Part shown: positions 17,322-25,732 of the stretch, in pieces | How positions within the stretch are numbered: position 1 is the stretch's first letter | Layout: the number at the start of each line of letters is the position of its first letter | Assembly: GCF_009789535.1 (NCBI RefSeq) | Contig: NZ_WSUT01000005.1 | Coordinates: 1,418,501-1,482,500 of the forward strand | Reading direction: 5' to 3' | From: Sphingomonas carotinifaciens | GTDB taxonomy: Bacteria; Pseudomonadota; Alphaproteobacteria; Sphingomonadales; Sphingomonadaceae | DNA length: 64,000 nt | Notes under the pieces: generated by a model | What the model was told of the DNA's origin: nothing | Seen by the model: only the letters and a program-made list of their open reading frames with translations | Database searches by the model: none | Program-made: the position numbers and the translations under genes

Positions 17322-18674
17322 TCAGGCAGCCGCTGCGGCGGCATGGCGCGCGAAGTTGCGTTTGGTGGCGGCGCTGCGTCTGGCGGTGAGATAGGTGTCC
17401 AGGCCGATCTGGGCGCCGATCAACTGGTAGATGAAGGGGTTGAAGGCGATGCCGACAAAGGCGGCGCCGAGCAGATAGACGAGGTGCGCGTGCTGGAGCG
17501 CGCCGGCGAGCGCGCCGCCCCAGCGCAGGGGATCGTCCTCCGAGCGGTGGCGGCGGCGTAGGATTTCCATGCGGATCAGTCCCCCGATATTGATCGACAG
17601 CCACAGGATGACGCCGGGCCAGCCCTGTTCGCCCAGCACCTCGAAATAGCTGCTGTGATAGGCGCGGGCCTTGTCCTGCGCGCGGCGGCGGTCGGTTTGC
17701 GTGTTGGCCGCGGTGCCCGAGGTCTCGACCAGTTCGTAGCTCACCCGGTTCTGCAGATAGGCGTTGAAGCCGCCGCCCAGGGGGTGCGACTTGGCGTAAT
17801 CCCAGGTCCATGCCCAGACGGCGAGCCGGGTGGAGGCGGATTCGTCGCCCTGATAGGTTTTGATCGTACCCATCCGCTCCGTATAGGAAGAGGGCAGCAG
17901 CGGGGTGGCGATCAGCCCCGCGACACCGAGTGCGGCCAGATAGAGCAGGCGCCGCTTCACGTCGCGCAGCATCAGGACCGCGAGCAGGCCGATGCAGAGC
18001 AGGCCGGTGCGCGCCGAGGTGCCGACCGGGATCAACAGGCAGGCGAAGACCAGCGCCCAGGCAAAGCCGCGCACCCGCCAGTCGGGCCGGAAGATGGTGC
18101 CGTATTTCGCCAGCCACAGGATGATCGGGATCATCGTGATCGCCACCGCCGAGATGATGCTGCCCTCGTACAGCCCGGTATTGTTGGTCACCATCAGGTT
18201 CAGCTCGCCATAGCCGCCGCCCGATGCCAGCGTCTTGATCCCGCCGACGATGATGATCGACCCGGCCGACAGCGTCATGAACAGCAACAGCGCCTCGATC
18301 CTGAGCCGGGTGCGCAGCGTGAACGGCAGAAACGCGCCGAATGCCAGCGCCTTCCACACCCAATCCCATTTGTCGGCCGCCTCGATGGGGAAATCGGCGA
18401 AGCGCGTGGTAATGCCGCAATAGACGAGCAGCAGCCCGATCAGGATCTGGCGGGGCGCGATGCGCAGGCCCCGCTTGTCGTCGGTCAGGGCCCAGCCGCC
18501 GACCGCGGCGAGCACCGCGATCAGCGAGATCGGCACCGCGTTGAGCAGATAATAGGTCAGCCGCTGCGGCGAGACGATGTCGATATAGATATAGACGAGG
18601 ACGAGCAGGAACGGCCGTTTCAGCCCGAAGCCGAACAGCGCCGCCAGAAATGCGATAAAGACGAGATCACGCAC
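17322..18674 (-). CDS. putative O-glycosylation ligase, exosortase-A system type (Wzy/WaaL fold)
   Basis: A 450-residue polytopic membrane protein with about ten hydrophobic segments. The opening VRDLVFIAFLAALFGFGLKR matches the exosortase-A-associated O-glycosylation ligase group. The Wzy_C/WaaL signature region includes SARTGLL and the large periplasmic loop with HSSYFEVLGEQGWPG, whose histidine is conserved in O-antigen ligases. I chose GTG at 18674 to fit the family start; ATG at 18719 is also possible. It overlaps the stop of the 47-residue gene upstream and precedes the asparagine-synthase-like gene by 5 bases. The exosortase itself is not in this window. Confidence 0.82.
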   Translation of the reverse strand: MRDLVFIAFLAALFGFGLKRPFLLVLVYIYIDIVSPQRLTYYLLNAVPISLIAVLAAVGGWALTDDKRGLRIAPRQILIGLLLVYCGITTRFADFPIEAADKWDWVWKALAFGAFLPFTLRTRLRIEALLLFMTLSAGSIIIVGGIKTLASGGGYGELNLMVTNNTGLYEGSIISAVAITMIPIILWLAKYGTIFRPDWRVRGFAWALVFACLLIPVGTSARTGLLCIGLLAVLMLRDVKRRLLYLAALGVAGLIATPLLPSSYTERMGTIKTYQGDESASTRLAVWAWTWDYAKSHPLGGGFNAYLQNRVSYELVETSGTAANTQTDRRRAQDKARAYHSSYFEVLGEQGWPGVILWLSINIGGLIRMEILRRRHRSEDDPLRWGGALAGALQHAHLVYLLGAAFVGIAFNPFIYQLIGAQIGLDTYLTARRSAATKRNFARHAAAAAA

Positions 18675-18810
18675 GCGGGCGTCGTCGCTTGAACCGGGCA
18701 GGCGGACCGCCCGCATCATCCTCGCGGTCGAGATCGGGGCGTTTGAGGAGCAGCCACGCCGCCAGCAGCATCAGGCCGTGGGTGAGGCCGAGCGCGAAAT
18801 TGTCGATCAT
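18667..18810 (-). CDS. 47-residue single-helix membrane protein upstream of the ligase
   Basis: The frame starts with ATG at 18810 and stops with TGA at 18667-18669. The peptide has a hydrophobic segment (LTHGLMLLAAWLLL, residues 9-22), then a charged Arg/Asp tail ending RRRPRA. Its stop overlaps the GTG of the O-glycosylation ligase (GTGCGTGA), an arrangement that would couple translation. No homologue is recognised; it could be a small ligase subunit. The coding call rests on position and shape. Confidence 0.5.
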   Translation of the reverse strand: MIDNFALGLTHGLMLLAAWLLLKRPDLDREDDAGGPPARFKRRRPRA

Positions 18811-18935
18811 CGCCCACCCCCCGTCATGCCTGTTGCTTCGCCCTCATGACCCGCCCCATACGGCCCTTGTTGCGACATGCCGTAGGCCGGGCGGGATTGA
18901 CGCGGCGTTAAGGCAGGGACGTTCACAAGACCATC

Positions 18936-20144
18936 ATGCGTATCCTGCACATACTGGACCATGGCCTGCCGCTGCAAAGCGGATACACCTTCCGCACCCG
19001 CGCGATCCTGAAAGCCCAGGAAGCGCGCGGGTGGCAGGTCGCGGCGGTGACCGGCCCGCGCCAGGGCACGAGCGCGCAGGCGGTGGAAGCGGTGGACGGC
19101 CTGACCTTTCACCGCACAGCAGGGCCGGTGCCGGCGGGATGGCGCGGCGAGATCGGCGGGGTGGCGCGCTATGCCGGCCGGATCGAGGCGGCGGTGGATG
19201 CGTTTCGGCCCGACATCCTGCATGCCCATTCGCCGGTGCTGGATGCCCTGGCCGCGCTGGTCGTCGCACGGCGGCGCAAATTGCCGCTGGTGTATGAGAT
19301 TCGCGCCTTCTGGGAGGATGCGGCGGTCGGCAACGGCACGGGGCGCGAAGGATCGGCGCGCTACCGCGCCACGCGCGCGCTGGAGACATGGGCCTGTCGC
19401 CGGGCCGATGCGGTGGCGGTGATCTGCGAAGGGCTGAAGACCGACCTGATCGGACGGGGGATCGACCCGGCCAAGCTGACCGTCTCGCCCAACGGCGTCG
19501 ACCTCGGAGTGTTCGGCACGCCGGTGCCGCGGGATGCGGCGCTGGCGGCGGAACTGGGGCTGGAGGGCGGCGAGGTGATCGGCTTCATCGGCAGCTTTTA
19601 TGATTATGAAGGGCTGGACGACCTGATCGCGGCGATGCCGCGGCTGGTGGCGGCGCGGCCGCTGGCCCGGTTGCTGATGGTCGGCGGCGGGCCGATGGAG
19701 GCGGCGCTTCGCGCGCAGGCGGCGGCGTCGCCGGTGGCCGCGGCGATCCGCTTCGTCGGCCGTGTGCCGCATGACCAGGTGGAGCGATATTACAGCCTGG
19801 TCGACATATTGGCCTATCCGCGCAAGCGAATGCGGCTGACCGATCTGGTCACCCCGTTGAAGCCGCTGGAGGCGATGGCGCAGCGGCGGCTGGTCGCGGC
19901 ATCGGACGTGGGGGGACATCGCGAGTTGATTCGCGATGGCGAGACGGGCACGCTGTTCCCGCCCGACGATCCGGCGGCGCTGGCGGATGCGCTGGCGACG
20001 CTGCTGGACAATCGCGGGCAATGGGACGAACGACGGAACAAGGGGCGCAAGTTCGTGGAAGACGAGCGTAACTGGTCGTCAAATATTGCGCGCTATGCCC
20101 CTGTCTATCAGCGGCTGATCGATGTCGCGCCGATGGATCACTGA
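18936..20144 (+). CDS. exosortase-A/PEP-CTERM-associated glycosyltransferase (family 4 type)
   Basis: A 402-residue GT-B glycosyltransferase. The start MRILHILDHGLPLQSGYTFR fits the TIGR04063 (Daro_2409) group found in exosortase-A polysaccharide loci. The acceptor half contains HAHSPVLDALAA. The donor half has VSPNGVDLGVFG, IGFIGSFYDYEGLDDLI, and the family 4 E-x7-E-like region around LVTPLKPLEAMA. It transfers a sugar to a growing lipid-linked chain at the inner membrane. It is divergent from the ligase/synthase pair and coupled by TGATG to the next gene. Confidence 0.88.
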   Translation: MRILHILDHGLPLQSGYTFRTRAILKAQEARGWQVAAVTGPRQGTSAQAVEAVDGLTFHRTAGPVPAGWRGEIGGVARYAGRIEAAVDAFRPDILHAHSPVLDALAALVVARRRKLPLVYEIRAFWEDAAVGNGTGREGSARYRATRALETWACRRADAVAVICEGLKTDLIGRGIDPAKLTVSPNGVDLGVFGTPVPRDAALAAELGLEGGEVIGFIGSFYDYEGLDDLIAAMPRLVAARPLARLLMVGGGPMEAALRAQAAASPVAAAIRFVGRVPHDQVERYYSLVDILAYPRKRMRLTDLVTPLKPLEAMAQRRLVAASDVGGHRELIRDGETGTLFPPDDPAALADALATLLDNRGQWDERRNKGRKFVEDERNWSSNIARYAPVYQRLIDVAPMDH

Positions 20145-20890
20145 TGGCTGCCACCGCCCCCACCCGATATCTGCCGATCGCCGGTGGCCTGGCCGCCGGG
20201 CTGGCGGTGCTGGCGCTGGTCTTCACCTCGCCGGCCGAGGCGCTGGAAAGCTGGGTGCGCCAGACCGGGATCGCGGCGCTGGTGCCCGCGGCGAACCCGC
20301 CGCTGGGATCGACCGCACGGCTGTTGCTGGCGCTGGTCGGCGGCGGGTGCGCGGCGGCGATCGTCTGGTCCGCCCTGTTCCTGTTATGGGGCACGGGCGG
20401 GCTGCTGGCGCCGCGCGCGCGCCGTAGCGACGAGGACTTGCCCGAAATCCGCCGGGCCGACGCGCATCCGGATGCGCCGCCGCGCCGACCGCTGAATGCG
20501 GCCGAACTGGAAGTGCCGGTCGTGCCTGCGCCGCCGCCCGAGGAACGGACACTGCCCGAGGACCTGGACCAGCCGCTTGCCGCGTTCGATCCGTCCGCGA
20601 TCCTGGCGGTGCCGCGCGAACCGGTCCGGCCGCTGTCGCCGGCGGGTTCGGTGGGATCGACCATCCGGATCGATCCGCCGGGCGAGGTCGCGACCTTCCC
20701 CTCGGCCGAGGAAATCGAGCGCATCGAGACCTTTGCGGTGACGCCCATCCGCCGGGTGGAGGAGGATGCTTCGCCGATGCCGATCGCGGCCGAACCTCGG
20801 ATCGACGACGAGGCCGAGCCGCCGAGCATCGATTCGCTGCTCGACCGGCTGGAGCGCGGCACGCTGCGCCGGGGGCGGTCGATCAATTAA
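20144..20890 (+). CDS. two-helix membrane protein with long disordered tail, unknown function
   Basis: A 248-residue protein I do not recognise. Two hydrophobic segments (residues about 9-27, LPIAGGLAAGLAVLALVF, and about 64-90, ALVGGGCAAAIVWSALFLLW) are followed by about 150 residues rich in Pro, Glu, Asp and Arg. This tail is probably disordered and cytoplasmic; it ends in a short predicted helix (SIDSLLDRLERGTLRRG). The ATG shares a base with the stop of the glycosyltransferase (TGATG), so it is co-translated and probably part of the same polysaccharide machinery. Confidence 0.7.
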   Translation: MAATAPTRYLPIAGGLAAGLAVLALVFTSPAEALESWVRQTGIAALVPAANPPLGSTARLLLALVGGGCAAAIVWSALFLLWGTGGLLAPRARRSDEDLPEIRRADAHPDAPPRRPLNAAELEVPVVPAPPPEERTLPEDLDQPLAAFDPSAILAVPREPVRPLSPAGSVGSTIRIDPPGEVATFPSAEEIERIETFAVTPIRRVEEDASPMPIAAEPRIDDEAEPPSIDSLLDRLERGTLRRGRSIN

Positions 20891-20892
20891 AG

Positions 20893-20907
20893 GGTGATGA
20901 CATCACC
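20893..20907. terminator. short hairpin after the 20144 gene
   Basis: GGTGATG-A-CATCACC is a 7-bp palindrome flanked by AAA and TT, placed 3 bases after a stop codon. The one-base loop is too tight for a standard terminator, so it is a weak call. Confidence 0.3.
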
Positions 20908-20910
20908 TTG

Positions 20911-20949
20911 ATCCGTTCGCGTCGAGGAGCGGCAACTACTCGACACGCA
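20911..20949. repeat. palindromic dispersed repeat, truncated copy 2
   Basis: The segment starts with ATCCGTTCG, and its CGTCGAGGAG arm is followed after a short loop by CTACTCGACACG. It keeps the outer arms of the repeat seen at 10933 and 37388 and lacks the centre. Confidence 0.5.
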
Positions 20950-21004
20950 GGGGAGGGGATGGATCGATCCGGTGTCATCCCGCTCCCGCACGGCTTGCCG
21001 CGGA

Positions 21005-21535
21005 TCAGGCGGGCTGGAACACGCCGCAGGCGATGCGGCCGCCGCTGTTGCCCGATGGGTCGGTCTTCAGGTCGTCGGCAGCCGCGTGGACGACCATCGC
21101 GGCGCCATCGGCATCGAGCAGCGAGGCGAGTGTCGCACCCGGAACGGTGAGGGCGATCGTGCCGCGGCCGTCGGTGCCGACGATCATGTTGGGCAGGTCG
21201 CCCTGATGCGGCCCCTGCGGGTTCATCGTGCCGTGCTTGCGCTCGGTGGGGTTCCAGTGACCGCCGGCGGTGGTGAAGTCGGGCGCGTCGCAGCGGCCGG
21301 TGGTGTGGACATGGGTGCCGTGCGTGCCGGCGGGTATGTTGCTGGCGTCCACCGTGATGCGGATGCCGTCGGCGACTTCGGTCGCGGTGGCGCGGCCGGC
21401 ATCGGCCCCGGCGGCGGTGCGCAGCATGGCGGTCGCCGAGCGGCCCTCCGGCACGGGGGCGCCCGTCTTCAGATCGTCGTTGCAGGCGGCAAGCGTCAGC
21501 AGCAGCGTGGTGGTGGCGATGGAAAGCGTCTTCAT
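21005..21535 (-). CDS. sodC: Cu/Zn superoxide dismutase, lipoprotein form
   Basis: A 176-residue superoxide dismutase that removes superoxide in the periplasm. The metal ligands are visible: HGTHVHTTG (two histidines), then GHWNP, HQGDLPN with the Zn histidine and aspartate region, and VVHAAADD. The N-terminus has a lipobox (LTLAAC), so it is anchored by lipid. I start at 21535, where GGGAG precedes the ATG by 9 bases; a frame extension to 21574 would lie inside thpR. It follows thpR by only 4 bases on the same strand, so it uses a ribosome site inside the end of thpR. Confidence 0.92.
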   Translation of the reverse strand: MKTLSIATTTLLLTLAACNDDLKTGAPVPEGRSATAMLRTAAGADAGRATATEVADGIRITVDASNIPAGTHGTHVHTTGRCDAPDFTTAGGHWNPTERKHGTMNPQGPHQGDLPNMIVGTDGRGTIALTVPGATLASLLDADGAAMVVHAAADDLKTDPSGNSGGRIACGVFQPA

Positions 21536-21539
21536 CCTG

Positions 21540-22139
21540 TCACTCCCTGATATCGTTTGTCGGTGATCCATCATGCGAACCGCTTGAATCCTCGCCCGGT
21601 TCCAGCGGCCAGCGGGCGACGGGTTCGTAGTGGGCGGCGTGGGTGGTCAGGTGGCTCTGGTAGAGGATGAGGTGGGGGAGGGGGAAGGGGGCGCTGGACA
21701 AGGCGAGGTGGCGGGCCTGCCAGCGGGCGATCTCGGGCGCGGTGCCGGCGGAGCGGGACAGGCGCGCCACCGTGATGTGCGGGCGATAGGCGCGCCGTTC
21801 GGGGGGCAGCCCGGCCCGCACACAGGCCTGATCGACCTTGCGATGGAGATGGGCGAGCGCATCGACCGGGTGCAGCCCCGCCCAGAGCGTGTCGACGCGA
21901 CCGCGATGGTCGAACGCACCGACGCCGGCCAGCGATACCACCGGCACGGGCGCATGGACCTGCGCCAGCGCGGCGGCGATGTCCTCCGCTACCGGCCGCT
22001 CCACCTCGCCGATGAAGCGCAGGGTGCAATGAAGCTGCTCGTCCTCCTGCCACCGGGCATGGGGCACGCCGTCCATCACGTCGATCAGCCGGTCGCGAAT
22101 GGCGGGGGGCGGGCGCAGGGCGACGAACAGGCGGGGCAT
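21540..22139 (-). CDS. thpR: RNA 2',3'-cyclic phosphodiesterase (2H family)
   Basis: A 199-residue two-histidine phosphoesterase. The two catalytic HxT/S motifs are HCTLRFIGE (near residue 42) and HITVARL (near residue 126). The N-terminal MPRLFVALRPP is typical of ThpR/LigT, which opens 2',3'-cyclic phosphates and can seal RNA in vitro. It is about 20 residues longer at the C-terminus than usual, and that acidic/serine tail overlaps the ribosome site of sodC. It probably forms a two-gene operon with sodC. Confidence 0.9.
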   Translation of the reverse strand: MPRLFVALRPPPAIRDRLIDVMDGVPHARWQEDEQLHCTLRFIGEVERPVAEDIAAALAQVHAPVPVVSLAGVGAFDHRGRVDTLWAGLHPVDALAHLHRKVDQACVRAGLPPERRAYRPHITVARLSRSAGTAPEIARWQARHLALSSAPFPLPHLILYQSHLTTHAAHYEPVARWPLEPGEDSSGSHDGSPTNDIRE

Positions 22140-22252
22140 GGCGCAACTGTAGGCGCGATCCGCATGGTCGTCGATTCGAACCGGCGATCCGGGGCATCAA
22201 TCGGGCGGGCTGTTACAAAACATGTCTGCGACGCGGAGCGGAACCGGGTGGC

Positions 22253-22281
22253 TTGAAAAGAGTCGTCGTCAGAGCGATATT
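22253..22281 (+). promoter_or_regulatory. sigma-70-like promoter of the BAX-inhibitor gene
   Basis: TTGAAA (22253-22258), a 17-base spacer, then GATATT (22276-22281) resembles a housekeeping promoter. A start near 22288 would leave about 37 bases before the ATG at 22325. Confidence 0.4.
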
Positions 22282-22324
22282 TCCAACAACCGGCATATGG
22301 CCGGGCAAAGGAGCGAATTTCACC

Positions 22325-23074
<750 letters not shown>

Positions 23075-23097
23075 CGCCAGGGAATAACGGAGCGATC

Positions 23098-23136
23098 AGG
23101 GCCCGTCGGGACGACCCCGGCGGGCCCTTTCTTTTT
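23098..23136 (+). terminator. strong intrinsic terminator
   Basis: A 13-bp stem (23098-23110 with 23116-23128, one G-T pair) with a short loop is followed by a TTTCTTTTT tract. It closes the BAX-inhibitor gene. Confidence 0.85.
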
Positions 23137-23147
23137 GGGGGTGGGCG

Positions 23148-23927
23148 ATGCGGCTGTCGATCGAAGTGCGGCTCGACTACGGCTTTGCCGAACCGGCGGA
23201 CGTGCTGTTGCAGGTGGAGGCCGCCGCGATGGCCGATCAGCGTATCGAGCAGGAGTCGCTCATCCTCTGGTCCGATACCGCGATCGCCGCAGTGCCGGGC
23301 GAGGACGGGATCGGGCAGCGATGCTGGGCACGCGGCGAGGGGCGGCTGGTCGCCGAATATCGCGCGGTGGTGCAGGTGGAGCGGCCGGCGGTGGTGCTGG
23401 CAGACTACGGCGCGACCCCGGCCCGTGCGCTGCCCGGTGCGGTGGTCGCCTATCTGATGCCGAGCCGATATTGTCCGTCCGACCGGTTCGAAGGCTTTGT
23501 CCGGGCCGAATTCGCCGGGCTGTCCGGCGGGGCGCTGGCGCAGGCGCTGGCCGATTGGGTGCGGGCGTCCCTGCGCTACCGGGCGGGGACGAGCAGCGGG
23601 GTGACCACGGCGCTCGACACCTTTGCGATGCGCGCCGGTGTGTGCCGGGACTATGCCCATCTGCTGGTGGCGCTGGCACGGGCGGCGGCGATCCCGGCGC
23701 GGTGCGTCTCGGCCTATGCGCCCGGTGTCGATCCGCCCGACTTCCATGCGGTGGCCGAGCTGTGGCTGGACGGAGCATGGCGCCTGGTCGACCCGACGGG
23801 CATGGCGTCGTGCCGGGATATCGCGCGCGTCGCGGTCGGGCGGGATGCGACGGATATCGCCTTCATGACGATCTGGGGCGAGGCGGTGATGTATGGCCAG
23901 TCGGTCACCGTGCGCGAACTGTGCTGA
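23148..23927 (+). CDS. transglutaminase-like cysteine protease-fold protein
   Basis: A 259-residue protein with a C-terminal transglutaminase-like domain. The triad is visible as the cysteine in MRAGVCRDYAHLLVAL (the cysteine is near residue 166), the histidine in DFHAVAELW, and the aspartate in LVDPTG. The first 100 residues form a beta-rich N-terminal domain usual for this family. There is no signal peptide, so it is likely cytoplasmic. Bacterial members are probably peptidases or amidases of unknown substrate. It lies right after a terminator, so it needs its own promoter, which I could not identify. Confidence 0.85.
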   Translation: MRLSIEVRLDYGFAEPADVLLQVEAAAMADQRIEQESLILWSDTAIAAVPGEDGIGQRCWARGEGRLVAEYRAVVQVERPAVVLADYGATPARALPGAVVAYLMPSRYCPSDRFEGFVRAEFAGLSGGALAQALADWVRASLRYRAGTSSGVTTALDTFAMRAGVCRDYAHLLVALARAAAIPARCVSAYAPGVDPPDFHAVAELWLDGAWRLVDPTGMASCRDIARVAVGRDATDIAFMTIWGEAVMYGQSVTVRELC

Positions 23928-23939
23928 TCCGTATCAGGA

Positions 23940-23964
23940 GGAACGGCGGTTGGGCTTGATCGTT
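23940..23964 (+). promoter_or_regulatory. EcfG (general stress response) promoter
   Basis: GGAAC (23940-23944), a spacer of exactly 16 bases, then CGTT (23961-23964) is a perfect match to the alphaproteobacterial EcfG/sigma-EcfG consensus GGAAC-N16/17-CGTT. It precedes the 86-residue protein gene at 24002. Confidence 0.75.
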
Positions 23965-24001
23965 CTCCCTGCGACACGAGTATTCACATGGGGAGTGTGC
24001 C

Positions 24002-24262
24002 ATGAGCAGCGACGACACCGAATCCACCAGCGGCAGCAACAACGAGGGCCGCAACGAACGGCAGGATGCCGGGCGCGATCGTTCGATCGGCAAGCGGCTG
24101 GCGCGTGACCCGGAAAGCCGGGATGCGAGACTCGACGCCGGGCTGGACGAGTCGATGGATGCCAGCGATCCGCCCTCCTCGACCCAGCCGGTCCACAATC
24201 ACGGTCCGGCACCCTCGTCGGGCTATGACGAAGAAGCGGAACGTCGCCTGAAGGACGGCTGA
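24002..24262 (+). CDS. 86-residue acidic disordered stress protein
   Basis: A small, very hydrophilic protein with no predicted fold, rich in Asp, Arg, Ser and Asn. It contains LDESMDASDPPSSTQP (near residues 48-63), which resembles the short 'DESFPASDPP' motif found in many alphaproteobacterial small proteins. An EcfG-type promoter lies 37 bases upstream of the ATG, and GGGGAG precedes the start, so expression under general stress is likely. Its action is unknown; hydrophilin-like protection is one possibility. Competing hairpins follow downstream. Confidence 0.7.
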   Translation: MSSDDTESTSGSNNEGRNERQDAGRDRSIGKRLARDPESRDARLDAGLDESMDASDPPSSTQPVHNHGPAPSSGYDEEAERRLKDG

Positions 24263-24304
24263 CGCAACGGATTGTTGCCCTTTGGCATCATCACAGGCTT
24301 CGGG

Positions 24305-24346
24305 GATTGCGGCGGGCTTCGGTTCGTCGCAATCTTTGTTGCGACG
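24305..24346 (+). other. competing hairpins downstream of the EcfG-type gene
   Basis: CGTCGCAA (24325-24332) pairs perfectly with TTGCGACG (24339-24346). The overlapping CGCAATC (24328-24334) can instead pair with GATTGCG (24305-24311), so the two stems exclude each other. There is no T-run. Confidence 0.4.
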
Positions 24347-24453
24347 CAGCGCGTTCCATGATCCTTTGATGACAAGGCCGGTGGTGGCCGTTCAGGATCA
24401 TGTTAACCATCCTGGTGCATCATCATCCGGTCGATGAGCGAGCGGGCGGGGTG

Positions 24454-25014
24454 ATGGACATGGGATCGAGAATGAGACCGGCGGAAGGCGCGATGACGCT
24501 GGCCGAGATGAAGGAATTTGCCGGCTTCGGCGCGGCGACCCAGCGCTATATCCGCCGCTCGCTGGACATCGGGCTGGACCGCGAGGATGCCATGCTCCGC
24601 TGGTCGCGCGACGTGGTGGAGGCGGCAAGCATCCGGGCGCAGGCGCGGCTCTACAACGCATTGCCGGAGCTGCGCCGCGGCATTCCGGGTGACAGCGGAC
24701 TGGAGGCGGCCGAGCCGTTTCTGGCGCCGCTTATCACGCTGGCGGCGTTCGATCTGGGGCAGGGGCGGCTGACCAGCTTTGCGGCATTCCGCTTCCTGTA
24801 CGAGCGGCTGATCGGGGCCGAGGTACGGCCATGGCTGCCCGCGGCCTTTTGCGCGGCGGCGGCGTTGCCGCATCTCAACCCCGAACTGCGGCGCAAGCTG
24901 CTCCAGTCGATCAGCGAGGCGGCGGCGACCGCATCGGGCTGGTCGAACCGCCAGCCGGCCTTTTTCCCGCATTGGGTGGAAAAGGTGGATTCGGGAACGT
25001 CGCTGGCGAATTGA
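24454..25014 (+). CDS. alpha-helical protein of unknown function
   Basis: A predicted all-helical protein of about 186 residues that I do not recognise. Segments include MTLAEMKEFAGFGAATQRYI, RSLDIGLDREDAMLRWSRDVV and a C-terminal PELRRKLLQSISEAAATA. There is no signal peptide or membrane helix. The start is uncertain: ATG at 24400, 24454 or 24493 (the last with GGAAGG close by) are all in frame. A TTAACCAT at 24403, a CtrA half-site, would lie in the promoter if a later start is used. Confidence 0.6.
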   Translation: MDMGSRMRPAEGAMTLAEMKEFAGFGAATQRYIRRSLDIGLDREDAMLRWSRDVVEAASIRAQARLYNALPELRRGIPGDSGLEAAEPFLAPLITLAAFDLGQGRLTSFAAFRFLYERLIGAEVRPWLPAAFCAAAALPHLNPELRRKLLQSISEAAATASGWSNRQPAFFPHWVEKVDSGTSLAN

Positions 25015-25055
25015 GGTGGCGGGCCCGGTCACGGCTCGACCGCGCCCTCCACGCC

Positions 25056-25718
25056 TTACGTCTCGGAGTCGAACCGCAGCATCAGCCTGCCATCGGCATC
25101 CTGGGTTACCGACAGCGTCCGATAGTCCGTGATGGTGGCATGGGGGGTCGCCATCGGCGCGGCATGGGTGGCGGTGACCGCGATCACGTCGGCACCCGCC
25201 GCCTCGGCCGCGGTGATGCCGGCGACGGTATCCTCCCAGACCAGACAATCGGCCGGGTCGACCCCGAGGCGCCGGGCACCGAGGAGGAAGGCGTCGGGAG
25301 CGGGCTTGCCGCGCGAGACATCGTCCGCCGTGACGCTGTGGGCGGGGAAGGGCAGGCCGGCGGCGGCAAGGCGGGCGCGCGCCAATGCGCGCGGCGCGGA
25401 GGTGACCAGCGCCCACCGATCCGGCGGCAGCGTCGCCAGCATCGATGCAGCACCGGGGATCTCCACCACATCGCCGACATCGGCGATCTCGTCCCGGGTC
25501 AGCGCCTCCGCCTCCGCCACCGGATCGACGCCGGCCGGTGCCAGGCGCCGGATCGTTTCGATGGCGCGGACGCCGTGCATGATCGAGAGGACGTGTTCGA
25601 CCGGCAGGTCGTGGCGCTGTGCGAAGCGGGTCCAGGCGCGGATGGCGGAGGGAATGCTGTTCAGGAGGGTGCCGTCCATGTCGAAGAGGAAGGCGGCGTA
25701 GCTGCGTGATTGGGGCAT
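25056..25718 (-). CDS. HAD-superfamily hydrolase (sugar-phosphatase type)
   Basis: A 220-residue HAD-IA phosphatase. Motif I is FLFDMDGTLLNS (nucleophile and acid/base aspartates), motif II is LVTSAPRA, the lysine motif is RGKPAPDAFLLGA, and motif IV is CLVWEDTVAGITAAEAAGA. A helical cap follows motif I, as in 2-deoxyglucose-6-phosphate or YfbT-like sugar phosphatases; the substrate is not fixed. The ATG at 25718 is chosen as nearest the family start; an ATG at 25742 overlaps the stop of the extensin-like gene. It is last in a NUDIX/extensin/HAD operon. Confidence 0.85.
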   Translation of the reverse strand: MPQSRSYAAFLFDMDGTLLNSIPSAIRAWTRFAQRHDLPVEHVLSIMHGVRAIETIRRLAPAGVDPVAEAEALTRDEIADVGDVVEIPGAASMLATLPPDRWALVTSAPRALARARLAAAGLPFPAHSVTADDVSRGKPAPDAFLLGARRLGVDPADCLVWEDTVAGITAAEAAGADVIAVTATHAAPMATPHATITDYRTLSVTQDADGRLMLRFDSET

Positions 25719-25732
25719 AAAAGAGCTTTCAG

